Assembly: GCA_007280825.1 (NCBI GenBank)
Contig: QYQI01000094.1
Location: 1-6,312 of the forward strand
Source: Ignavibacteriales bacterium
GTDB taxonomy: Bacteria > Bacteroidota > Ignavibacteria > Ignavibacteriales > Melioribacteraceae
Reading direction: 5' to 3'
DNA: 6,312 bases
The position numbers and the translations under genes were made by a program. The notes beneath the pieces are model-generated. The model did no database searches. It was not told where the DNA came from and saw nothing but the letters and a program-made list of their open reading frames with translations. How positions within the stretch are numbered: position 1 is the stretch's first letter; every line of letters begins with the position of its first letter. Positions 1 to 5,848 of this stretch are shown piece by piece.

Positions 1-2
1 AT

Positions 3-221
3 CCCGGAACTGAAAATAAATCAACCGACGCAAAACTTAGCATTTGGAACAAAGTTTGTCCTGTTAAGGGAGAAGAAGTAGATACTGAAACACCCACAGA
101 AATTTATCAAGGTAAAACAATTGGATTTTGCTGCCCTGGATGCATTAAGAAATTCAAGAAAGATCCAGAAAAGTATATGAAGAATTTAAGTGAGGATGGG
201 TCAAAATTTCTAGATAAATAA
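3..221 (+). CDS. YHS-type metal-binding protein, C-terminal part
   Basis: The reading frame is open from the window edge to TAA and gives 72 residues; the start lies outside. The fragment has a Cys-Pro-Val at residues 19-21, a Gly-Lys-Thr-Ile-Gly-Phe strand, a Cys-Cys-Pro-Gly-Cys cluster at 43-47 and a following Lys-Phe-x-x-Asp-Pro-Glu-Lys-Tyr helix (51-58). This order (CP...FCCxxC...F..DPEKY) is that of YHS/TRASH-like domains, which bind metal ions through the cysteines and occur alone, in copper-handling proteins and at the ends of larger exported proteins. Which metal, and whether more domains lie upstream, cannot be seen. A terminator follows directly, so this is the last gene of its transcript. 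Family assignment is fairly sure; a specific role is not. Confidence 0.75.
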   Translation, partial: PGTENKSTDAKLSIWNKVCPVKGEEVDTETPTEIYQGKTIGFCCPGCIKKFKKDPEKYMKNLSEDGSKFLDK

Positions 222-229
222 AATCATTC

Positions 230-262
230 AGAGCCTAAGAATTCTTTCTCAGGCTCTTTTTT
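230..262 (+). terminator. Rho-independent terminator after the YHS gene
   Basis: A stem AGAGCCT (230-236) pairs with AGGCTCT (251-257), extends inward through AGAA/TTCT after one mismatch, and is followed by a run of six T (257-262). It starts 9 bases after the stop codon. Confidence 0.85.
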
Positions 263-645
263 AATGCTAATAAATGAACTATTTCAACAATTATTGGGTT
301 AAAATTATAGTCTAAATGTTATTCAGATATTTATTGTCAACAATTTATTATATAAACTAACTTTTGTTACCATATAGTTAGATTTTGATAGACAATCAGA
401 CAAAATTTACTTATTTTTGAGCGGTGATTTTAATTAGCACATATCAAATAACTACTTATAAAAATAAGTTTTGTACTCTCTTTTCAAATTCACATCAGAG
501 ACAAATTAAATAAGGATAAAATATTCATAAGAAGAATATTTCCCCTCTTTAGGAACTTTATAGTTTAATAAGAGTCAAAAGTAAGTTTAATCCAGTAAAA
601 ATTAGTTTATCAGTAGAAAATTTTAATTCAAGGAGATAGTAAGAA
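263..645 (+). other. Long AT-rich leader before the sigma factor gene
   Basis: This 383-bp stretch has no convincing gene on either strand. It ends in a good ribosome-binding site, AAGGAG at 630-635, 10 bases before the TTG start. Possible promoter pieces are TATTTTTG at 412-419, which fits the Bacteroidota -7 consensus TAnnTTTG, with TTTG at 384-387 upstream. The gap between them (24 bp) is longer than the usual 19-21, so the call is weak. An inverted repeat at 519-541 is listed separately. The length leaves room for several promoters or an untranslated leader, but I cannot name one. Confidence 0.4.
519..541. repeat. 8-bp inverted repeat in the sigma factor leader
   Basis: AAATATTC (519-526) and GAATATTT (534-541) are perfect inverted copies separated by 7 bases, about 105 bp before the start codon. 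There is no T run after it, so it is not a terminator. It could be a protein-binding dyad or a chance palindrome in AT-rich DNA. Confidence 0.35.
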
Positions 646-1506
646 TTGAAGATTACGAAGCAATTTACAAACCGCGAAAGTAAATCTTTAGATCAGTACC
701 TACAAGAGATAGGAAAAGTAGATCTCCTCACACCAAATGAAGAAATTGAATTGGCAATTCGTATCAAAAAGGGAGATCAATTAGCTCTTGAGAAACTTAC
801 TAAAGCTAATTTAAGATTTGTAGTAAGTGTTGCCAAACAATATCAGAATCAAGGTCTTCCTCTTGGTGATTTAATAAACGAAGGTAACTTAGGTTTGATA
901 AAAGCCGGAAGAAGATTTGATGAAACACGCGGCTTTAAATTTATTTCTTATGCAGTTTGGTGGATTAGACAATCAATTATGCAGGCAATTGCAGAACAAT
1001 CCAGAATGGTTCGTCTTCCGTTGAATCGTGTTGGTGCATTGAATAAAATGGGAAAAGCACTCAGCCAACTCGAACAAGAATATGAGCGAAGACCAAGTCC
1101 CGAAGAAATTGCTACACAACTTGATATGGATGTTTCTGATGTTACTTATGCTATGCAGATTGCAGGCCGTCACGTTTCGATGGATGCTCCATTTGCTCAC
1201 AGTGAAGACAATAATAACAGTTTGTTAGATGTTATGCCGAATGATGATCAACCGGCTCCGGATTTTACTCTGATGAAGGAATCTCTGAAAGCTGAAATTG
1301 AAAGATCACTTTCTACTTTGACTGAAAGAGAAGCAGAAGTCATTCGTCTTTATTTTGGATTAGGAAAAGAACACTCTCTTACTTTAGAAGAGATCGGTGA
1401 GAAACTAAATCTAACCCGCGAACGTGTTCGTCAGATTAAAGAGAAAGCATTAATCAGATTGCGCCATTCTACACGAAGTAAAAATTTGAAAGCATATCTT
1501 GGTTAA
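646..1506 (+). CDS. rpoD: Primary-type RNA polymerase sigma factor (RpoD/SigA family)
   Basis: This is a group 1/2 sigma-70 factor that directs RNA polymerase to promoters. The 286 residues contain region 1.2 (about 14-38, SLDQYLQEIGKVDLLTP), region 2 (about 47-125) with LRFVVSVAKQY, the DLINEGNLGL core-binding segment and the YAVWWIRQSI -10 recognition helix (102-111), region 3 (about 130-200), and region 4 (about 222-275) with the helix-turn-helix LTLEEIGEKLNLTRERVRQI. Region 1.1 is absent, as in the ~290-residue primary sigma factors of Bacteroidota, whose N-terminus (KITKxxTNRES) is also matched. The start is TTG: an in-frame TAA lies only two codons upstream (640-642), and AAGGAG sits 10 bases before it. 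It is transcribed alone between two terminators. The symbol assumes it is the housekeeping factor; a close paralogue cannot be excluded. Confidence 0.92.
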   Translation: MKITKQFTNRESKSLDQYLQEIGKVDLLTPNEEIELAIRIKKGDQLALEKLTKANLRFVVSVAKQYQNQGLPLGDLINEGNLGLIKAGRRFDETRGFKFISYAVWWIRQSIMQAIAEQSRMVRLPLNRVGALNKMGKALSQLEQEYERRPSPEEIATQLDMDVSDVTYAMQIAGRHVSMDAPFAHSEDNNNSLLDVMPNDDQPAPDFTLMKESLKAEIERSLSTLTEREAEVIRLYFGLGKEHSLTLEEIGEKLNLTRERVRQIKEKALIRLRHSTRSKNLKAYLG

Positions 1507-1522
1507 TTTTGAAAATTAATAT

Positions 1523-1552
1523 AAAGCCCCTTGCAATGCGAGGGGCTTTTTT
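1523..1552 (+). terminator. Strong Rho-independent terminator after rpoD
   Basis: A 12-bp stem AAAGCCCCTTGC (1523-1534) / GCGAGGGGCTTT (1538-1549), with one G-T pair and an AAT loop, is followed by a T run to 1552. It begins 16 bases after the rpoD stop. Confidence 0.93.
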
Positions 1553-1602
1553 GTTTTAAACTGACTATTTTTGAATTGTTTAGAATACATTTTGGGAATT
1601 AT

Positions 1603-3018
1603 GTGAAAACATTATTAAAAACATTTTTCTTTTCGATTTTATCTTTATCACAGATCAATGCTCAAAAAGAAATTTTAGGTTACTGGTCCGGAAATTTGAA
1701 AATGCTCAGTATGGAATTGAATTTCCAAATTAAAGTATCTAAAACAAATAAATCTTTAGAGGGATTCATTAATATCCCTTCTCAAAAAGTTAGTGAATAT
1801 AAATTACCAGTCTTTACATATAAGAAAAATCAAATCCATTTTGAACTGCCCGGTTCAGCAGGTGTTGCAAAATTTGATGGCAAATTAAAAGCTGATTCAA
1901 TCAAAGGAACACTTCTTCAAGCAGGCATTAAAGGAATATTTAATTTAGTTAAAATAGATCAGCCGGTTAAAGAAGAGAAAGTAGAAATACAAAAGAAAGA
2001 ACCTCTTCCCTATTCAGAAGAAGATATCGCATTTAAAAGCGGACGAATACTACTTGCTGGAACATTAACAACACCAAAGACCGAAGGCATATATCCTGCA
2101 GTAATTCTCCTTACAGGAAATGGACCGCAAGATAGAGATGAAGATGTTTTCGGATTTAAAATTTTTCAAATAATTGCCGACTACTTAACCAAAAATGGTG
2201 TTGCAGTTCTTAGATATGATGACCGCGGTGTTGGCGGATCAACCGGTAACACAATGCAATCTACAACTGAAGATTTTTCAAACGATGCGCTCGCAGCAAT
2301 CGAGTTTCTGAAAAAGCAAAAAAATATTGATAAGACAAAAATTGGCTTGTTGGGACACAGTGAAGGCTCACAAATTGCCGAACTTGCCGCAGTTAATTCT
2401 AAAGATGTTTCCTTCATTGTATTGCTTTCCGGAAATGGTGTTGATGGCGGCAAAGCATTGATCGAGCAGCAAAAATTAATTTTGAAAGTAAATGGTGTTG
2501 CTGATTCTTTAATTACACAAAATTTGGAATTGCAAAACAAGATTAACTACGCTCTCAGTAATGATATTGATCTCAATGATATTCGAAAAGATATCAGAGC
2601 ATTTGCTGAAAAAGATTTTGCCGGCTTAAACAAGGAAGTAAGAAATTCTATTCAGAATAAAGAAACTTATCTTAACTCTAACGTTCAATCACAAATTCAG
2701 ATTTTCAATAATCCTTGGTTCAGGTATTATGTTAAATATGATCCGATTCCAACATTAGAAAGAATTAAAATTCCGGTCTTAATGTTATTTGGAGAATTAG
2801 ATTTACAATTTCCACCATCCTTAAATAAACAAAGAATGGAAGAAGCACTAGTTAAAGCCGGAAATAAAAATTTCAAGTCAATTGTATTTCCAAAAGTAAA
2901 TCATTTGTATCAAGAAGCAAAAATCGGAAGTCCTTCAGAATACTCAGAATTGAAAAAGGAATTTGCACCCGGTTTCTTAGAAACAATAGGAAATTGGGTT
3001 TTAAATGTTATAAAGTAA
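1603..3018 (+). CDS. Secreted alpha/beta hydrolase (esterase/peptidase-like)
   Basis: The frame stays open back to 1531, but that lies inside the rpoD terminator. I choose GTG at 1603, which gives 471 residues beginning with a clean Sec signal peptide (MKTLLKTFFFSILSLS, cleavage likely after Ala20 in QINA-Q). A weak GGGA at 1594-1597 precedes it. Residues about 24-118 form a beta-rich N-terminal domain starting GYWSG, seen ahead of hydrolases of this kind. The hydrolase domain shows the oxyanion-side motif GNGPQDRD (172-179), YDDRGVGGS (205-213), the nucleophile elbow GHSEG (251-255, Ser253), a likely acid Asp400 in FGELD, and His434 in VNHLY. The triad is complete, so it should be an active serine hydrolase in the periplasm or outside the cell. 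The substrate is unknown; esterase is the likelier activity. TATTTTTG at 1566-1573 resembles a Bacteroidota -7 box, but no -33 partner is seen. Confidence 0.85.
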   Translation: MKTLLKTFFFSILSLSQINAQKEILGYWSGNLKMLSMELNFQIKVSKTNKSLEGFINIPSQKVSEYKLPVFTYKKNQIHFELPGSAGVAKFDGKLKADSIKGTLLQAGIKGIFNLVKIDQPVKEEKVEIQKKEPLPYSEEDIAFKSGRILLAGTLTTPKTEGIYPAVILLTGNGPQDRDEDVFGFKIFQIIADYLTKNGVAVLRYDDRGVGGSTGNTMQSTTEDFSNDALAAIEFLKKQKNIDKTKIGLLGHSEGSQIAELAAVNSKDVSFIVLLSGNGVDGGKALIEQQKLILKVNGVADSLITQNLELQNKINYALSNDIDLNDIRKDIRAFAEKDFAGLNKEVRNSIQNKETYLNSNVQSQIQIFNNPWFRYYVKYDPIPTLERIKIPVLMLFGELDLQFPPSLNKQRMEEALVKAGNKNFKSIVFPKVNHLYQEAKIGSPSEYSELKKEFAPGFLETIGNWVLNVIK

Positions 3019-3058
3019 TTATTCAACGCGTTGTGTGAGTAAAAAATATAGTTTAGCA

Positions 3059-3074
3059 AACTGTTAAAACAGTT
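3059..3074. repeat. 16-bp palindrome A before the cysteine synthase gene
   Basis: AACTGTT-AA-AACAGTT is a perfect 7-bp dyad with a 2-bp centre. It follows the same AACYGTT-nn-AACRGTT design as palindrome B at 3171-3186. The pair looks like two binding sites for one dimeric regulator, but no regulator gene is nearby. Confidence 0.45.
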
Positions 3075-3096
3075 AGACAATAATAATTTCTTTGGT

Positions 3097-3148
3097 TAAC
3101 CCCGCGACCCGCCTTGACCGCTAGTCGGGCAGGTTAATCGCGGGGTTA
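3097..3148. repeat. GC-rich hairpin element
   Basis: TAACCCCGCGA (3097-3107) and TCGCGGGGTTA (3138-3148) are perfect 11-bp inverted copies around a GC-rich 30-bp interior (3108-3137), in otherwise AT-rich DNA. No T run follows on either strand, so a standard terminator is unlikely, although it could still end the hydrolase transcript. It looks more like a dispersed palindromic repeat (REP-like) unit; copies elsewhere cannot be seen from here. Confidence 0.5.
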
Positions 3149-3170
3149 GAAAAACATAACGCAGTTATAA

Positions 3171-3186
3171 AACCGTTTTAACGGTT
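3171..3186. repeat. 16-bp palindrome B before the cysteine synthase gene
   Basis: AACCGTT-TT-AACGGTT is a perfect 7-bp dyad with a 2-bp centre, ending 32 bases before the ATG at 3219. This is a position where a bound protein would block transcription or its start. It is a variant of palindrome A. No promoter with good spacing could be fixed beside it. Confidence 0.5.
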
Positions 3187-3218
3187 ACATTTCAATTCTG
3201 TTAAATACAGGAAACAAT

Positions 3219-4328
3219 ATGTCAGATAATCTAAATCGAGTTGCCGGACTATCAAGTTTGATGGGCAATACTCCCCTATTAGAAATTAAATTTTTATTTA
3301 ACGGAGAGAAAAGAAGAATTTTTGCCAAAGCAGAAAATCTTAATATGACTGGAAGTATCAAGGATAGGATGGCATTCTTCATTTTTAAGAACGGATATGA
3401 AAAGAATAATCTAAAACCCGGCGCGTTAATCATCGAAGCAACAAGTGGTAATACAGGCATTGCTTTTTCAGCTATCGGCAGAGCACTCGGGCATCCCGTA
3501 ACTATATTTATGCCTGATTGGATGAGTCAGGAAAGAATTAATCTCATTAAAAGTTTTGGAGCTAATATTGTTTTAGTAAGCAAAGAAGAGGGAGGATTTC
3601 TCGGATGCATTCAACGCGCTGAAGAATTAGCCGCTAAAACAGAAAATTCTTTTCTCCCAAGACAATTCTCGAACAATGATAATTGTGAAGCGCATTACCG
3701 TACTACCGGACCGGAAATTTTTTGGCAGTTGCAATTTCACGGTTTAAAACCGGATGCATTTATAGCCGGTGTTGGAACCGGCGGAACTATTATGGGAACG
3801 GGACGATTTCTAAAAGAAAAATATCCCGATATAAAAATTTATCCTTTGGAACCATCTAATTCACCAACGCTTTCCACCGGATACAAAGTTGGCAAGCACC
3901 GCATACAAGGTATATCCGATGAATTTATTCCGCAGATACTAAAATTAGATTCCTTAGATAAAGTTGTTGATGATGGTGATTCAATTATTATGGCTCAAAA
4001 ACTTGCGTCCGAACTTGGTATCGGTGTTGGAATTTCATCAGGAGCTAATTTACTTGGAGCTTTAAAAATTCAGAATGAACTTGGTAAGGATGCTGTTATT
4101 GTAACAGTATTCTCGGATGATAATAAAAAATATTTAAGCACAGATTTATTCCACGAAGAACCAATTAAAAAAGATTTCTTAGCTCCGCATATTAAGTTGT
4201 TGGAAGTACGTGCACATAAACGTGTTTGTTATACTTGCTGTAATCCGGAAGAATGTTCGGATGCGCATTTTGAAACTGCATTTGAGTTTCCGAATGGCTG
4301 TCCAAGAAAGGTTGATACAAAATTCTAG
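3219..4328 (+). CDS. PLP-dependent cysteine synthase family protein with Cys-rich tail
   Basis: This is a fold type II PLP enzyme of the O-acetylserine sulfhydrylase / cystathionine beta-synthase group. These enzymes replace a leaving group on serine derivatives, usually to make cysteine. Seen in the 369 residues are the NTPLLEI substrate segment (17-23), the Schiff-base lysine Lys48 in TGSIKDR, the TSGNTG loop (75-80), the phosphate loop GVGTGGT (184-190) and SSGAN (273-277). Near the end of the core, the usual DSGERYLST reads DDNKKYLST. About 40 extra residues follow, with Cys337, 340, 341, 346 and 361 (CxxCCxxxxC then C). This suggests a bound metal or a redox switch, which is inference. 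AGGA at 3209-3212 lies 6 bases before the ATG. The enzyme family is sure; the exact reaction (cysteine synthase or a relative) is not, so I give no symbol. Confidence 0.88.
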   Translation: MSDNLNRVAGLSSLMGNTPLLEIKFLFNGEKRRIFAKAENLNMTGSIKDRMAFFIFKNGYEKNNLKPGALIIEATSGNTGIAFSAIGRALGHPVTIFMPDWMSQERINLIKSFGANIVLVSKEEGGFLGCIQRAEELAAKTENSFLPRQFSNNDNCEAHYRTTGPEIFWQLQFHGLKPDAFIAGVGTGGTIMGTGRFLKEKYPDIKIYPLEPSNSPTLSTGYKVGKHRIQGISDEFIPQILKLDSLDKVVDDGDSIIMAQKLASELGIGVGISSGANLLGALKIQNELGKDAVIVTVFSDDNKKYLSTDLFHEEPIKKDFLAPHIKLLEVRAHKRVCYTCCNPEECSDAHFETAFEFPNGCPRKVDTKF

Positions 4329-4341
4329 TTAATAAAATTTC

Positions 4342-4383
4342 CCCCGCTTTGCGGGGCTGTCCGTATTGAACGGAGGGTTATAA
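4342..4383 (-). other. Half attC site at the end of the TA cassette
   Basis: On the - strand this reads R'' core TTATAAC (4383-4377), a spacer CCTCCG, then TTCAA (4370-4366), CGGAC and a short hairpin CCCCGC-AAA-GCGGGG (4356-4342). On the opposite strand it aligns without gaps over 24 bases (4360-4383) to the full attC's 5190-5213: TCCG, TTGAACG and GGTTA are shared with the same spacing. The outer L'/R' half expected after the hairpin is missing, and sequence next to the cysteine synthase gene takes its place. It begins 9 bases after the toxin stop codon, the normal place for an attC. The inner hairpin may also slow transcription from either side, but T runs are poor. Confidence 0.6.
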
Positions 4384-4392
4384 AACGTTTAT

Positions 4393-4719
4393 TTACTCTC
4401 GTATTAATCTTTCTTGTAAAAGTTTTTGCATATCTCTACGACCATCCAAGATACAATGGATAAAACCTACTTTCTCAATAATTTGATAAATAATACGATA
4501 AGGTTTATAGTTTAGTTCTAGAAAATCATTTATTCCAAGCAAACTTAATTCTGGAGGGATGTGACCACGATTTGGATATTTTTGAAGGGATAAACATTTC
4601 TCATACAATTTCGAGTATAAATTCTCGGCTCTTTCTTCCGAATCATTAAAATAAACATATTTATAAATTTCAAATAAATCTTTTTCAGCAGATGAAACGA
4701 TATTAACTTTGAACTTCAC
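4393..4719 (-). CDS. RelE/ParE-superfamily toxin
   Basis: This is the toxin of a type II toxin-antitoxin pair. I choose GTG at 4719 (108 residues, starting MKFKVNIVSSAEKDL) over an ATG seven codons upstream. GGGGA lies 4 bases before the GTG, and the stretch around it copies the antitoxin's start region almost base for base. Family features are the AEKDLFEIYKYV first helix (11-22), a Pro49-Asn-Arg-Gly turn, the central strands with YRIIYQI (74-80) and the C-terminal LDGRRDM segment (91-97). ParE members inhibit gyrase and RelE members cut mRNA on the ribosome; the sequence resembles the ParE/plasmid-stabilisation branch more, but I cannot settle the target. It overlaps the antitoxin end by 17 bases, so the two are translationally coupled. 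An attC half follows. Confidence 0.85.
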   Translation of the reverse strand: MKFKVNIVSSAEKDLFEIYKYVYFNDSEERAENLYSKLYEKCLSLQKYPNRGHIPPELSLLGINDFLELNYKPYRIIYQIIEKVGFIHCILDGRRDMQKLLQERLIRE

Positions 4720-5005
4720 GTTGTCCCCGTTTAAAAACATTTATACGGTTTCGAACATTTTCAAACGTTTTTTCTAATGTTTTATAATTACCTTTTTTTA
4801 ATTCTCTTCCACTCAATGCAAGAATTTTTAATAGAGCAATGCTCTCTTGCGTCTTCTCATATACTTTGACATCTTGAAGAATAACTTTTGCTTCACCGTT
4901 ATGTGTGATAATCAATGTTTTTTGATTCTCTGCAACATCACGGATAACTTCAGAAGCATGTGTTTTTAAATAACTTATTGGCTTTACCGCTTCACTGAAT
5001 TTCAT
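4703..5005 (-). CDS. Phd/YefM-family antitoxin
   Basis: The 100-residue partner of the downstream toxin. The N-terminal half (about 1-50) has the Phd/YefM pattern: FSEAVKPISYLK, then ASEVIRDVAENQKTLIITHNGEAKVIL, which forms the DNA-binding dimer. The charged C-terminal half (about 52-100) should wrap the toxin and neutralise it. AGGGA precedes the ATG by 5 bases. It is the first gene of the pair, overlaps the toxin gene by 17 bases and has a promoter with an imperfect palindrome over its -10 box, fitting autorepression by antitoxin or complex. Inside an integron cassette such a pair would penalise loss of the array; this last point is inference from other integrons. Confidence 0.88.
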   Translation of the reverse strand: MKFSEAVKPISYLKTHASEVIRDVAENQKTLIITHNGEAKVILQDVKVYEKTQESIALLKILALSGRELKKGNYKTLEKTFENVRNRINVFKRGQREVQS

Positions 5006-5025
5006 TTTGTCCCTTTTTATTTTAC

Positions 5026-5060
5026 GACCATAATATAGTCCTTTAAGTAGTCTAAATCAA
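5026..5060 (-). promoter_or_regulatory. Promoter and likely operator of the toxin-antitoxin pair
   Basis: On the - strand a -35 box TTGATT (5060-5055) and a -10 box TATATT (5037-5032) are separated by exactly 17 bp, about 27 bases before the antitoxin ATG. An imperfect 15-bp palindrome, GACcATAaTATaGTC (5026-5040, one unpaired pair), covers the -10 box and is a candidate autorepression site. The whole promoter lies inside the cassette, between the attC and the gene. Confidence 0.6.
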
Positions 5061-5087
5061 TCCAAACATCAAATCAGATTTTAAGCG

Positions 5088-5213
5088 TTATAACGGATCA
5101 AGTTAACCGGCCCAGCCGCAGACCGGATGACGGGAAGGGACGAGAAGGACGAAAGGTTCATAGGAATTTGGAAGACCGTAGCGGCTGGGTCCGGGTTGAA
5201 CGCTTGGTTAGGC
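5088..5213 (-). other. attC recombination site (complete, 126 bp)
   Basis: On the - strand: R'' GCCTAAC (5213-5207), spacer, L'' TTCAACCCGG-A-CCCAGCCGC (5200-5181), about 60 bases of variable loop, L' GCGGCTGGG-CCGGTTAACTT (5119-5100), and R' GTTATAA (5094-5088). GCGGCTGGG/CCCAGCCGC pairs perfectly over 9 bp and CCGG over 4 bp. Two bases stay unpaired on the L'' side: T at 5190 and one G at 5193-5195 on the + strand, which is the cassette's bottom strand. attC sites recombined by IntI as folded bottom strands show just such bulged G and T. The layout also matches the classical aadA-type attC (TTCAAGCCGACGCC / GGCGCGGCTTAACT). It starts 34 bases after the stop of the DUF1579-like gene. R' deviates from GTTRRRY because its last six bases belong to the next cassette. 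Confidence 0.75.
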
Positions 5214-5247
5214 GAGGCAGGAACTTAAGTATATGGCCTTTTTAGAT

Positions 5248-5805
5248 TTACTTGGTGATTTCTGGAGTCTTGGTTTTGGTGCCCTTGACTGACCAAGATG
5301 TCCACCGGACACCGTCAAGGGTCGATTCCTCCGTAGCGGAGACGCTCCTATAGTCAGTTGTGAAAACCCAAGTATCGCGAATCTTGATAACCTTGCCTTC
5401 GGGTGTAGTGATTACACCGTTTCCAGTAACCGAATGACCATTGTAAGTTAATTTTGTGACCCATGTTGATCCGTCATTGGAATAACCATGTGATATGTAC
5501 GTTTTACATGATGGATTGAATGAAATAATTTCCAATGCTTGTTCTTGTTGACCATTTATATCATTGAATGTCTGGTCAAGCTGTACAAAGGAACCATCCA
5601 AGATCTTGTGTCCATGGATATTCCAATTTAGTTTGTGTTCTGGCGCCTTTGGTAAAAATTTCGAAGTTCCTACTAAGGTCCAATCTCCAACAAAAATATC
5701 CAAAAATACCGATTCTTTTTTTGGTTCAGTTATTGGAGTTTGTGTTTTTACAGCAATTGCTGGAATGATAGCCATCAGGCAAATTGCTGCAACAATCCGT
5801 TTCAT
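5248..5805 (-). CDS. Secreted DUF1579-like protein, cassette-borne
   Basis: 185 residues with a Sec signal peptide (MKRIVAAICLMAIIPAIA, cleavage probably after Ala18). The mature part begins with LDIFVGDWTLVG (35-46), then alternating strands with NIHGHKILDGSFVQ, ISFNPSCKTYISHGYSNDG and TWVFTTDYRS. The GDW start followed by a beta-barrel-like strand series resembles DUF1579 proteins, whose function is not established; this is a loose family call. GAGG at 5814-5811 lies 5 bases before the ATG. Only about 45 bases separate the cassette edge from the start, so it probably depends on transcription from outside. The gene is visibly richer in G and C than its neighbours, which fits foreign origin. 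Its attC follows after the stop. Confidence 0.75.
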   Translation of the reverse strand: MKRIVAAICLMAIIPAIAVKTQTPITEPKKESVFLDIFVGDWTLVGTSKFLPKAPEHKLNWNIHGHKILDGSFVQLDQTFNDINGQQEQALEIISFNPSCKTYISHGYSNDGSTWVTKLTYNGHSVTGNGVITTPEGKVIKIRDTWVFTTDYRSVSATEESTLDGVRWTSWSVKGTKTKTPEITK

Positions 5806-5848
5806 GGATGCCTCATCGACAAAAAAAGTGAGGTTGAGTCAAATGTGC

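Noticed and set aside
334..356. TTGTCA with TATAAA as a sigma-70 promoter before rpoD
   Set aside because: The boxes are only 11 bp apart.
1531..1602. Extended N-terminus of the hydrolase from TTG at 1531
   Set aside because: It lies inside the rpoD terminator and would place 24 extra residues before a clean signal peptide that begins at GTG 1603.
2181..2540. Antisense open frame within the hydrolase gene
   Set aside because: It overlaps the conserved catalytic region of the hydrolase and has no recognisable features.
3097..3148. GC hairpin before the cysteine synthase gene as another attC
   Set aside because: The ends are a perfect palindrome without the attC arms (TTCAA/TTAACT) or bulged bases, and GTTAGAA is not a proper R' core.
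4720..4740. ATG at 4740 as the toxin start
   Set aside because: It has no ribosome-binding site as good as the GGGGA before GTG 4719, and the GTG region copies the antitoxin start.
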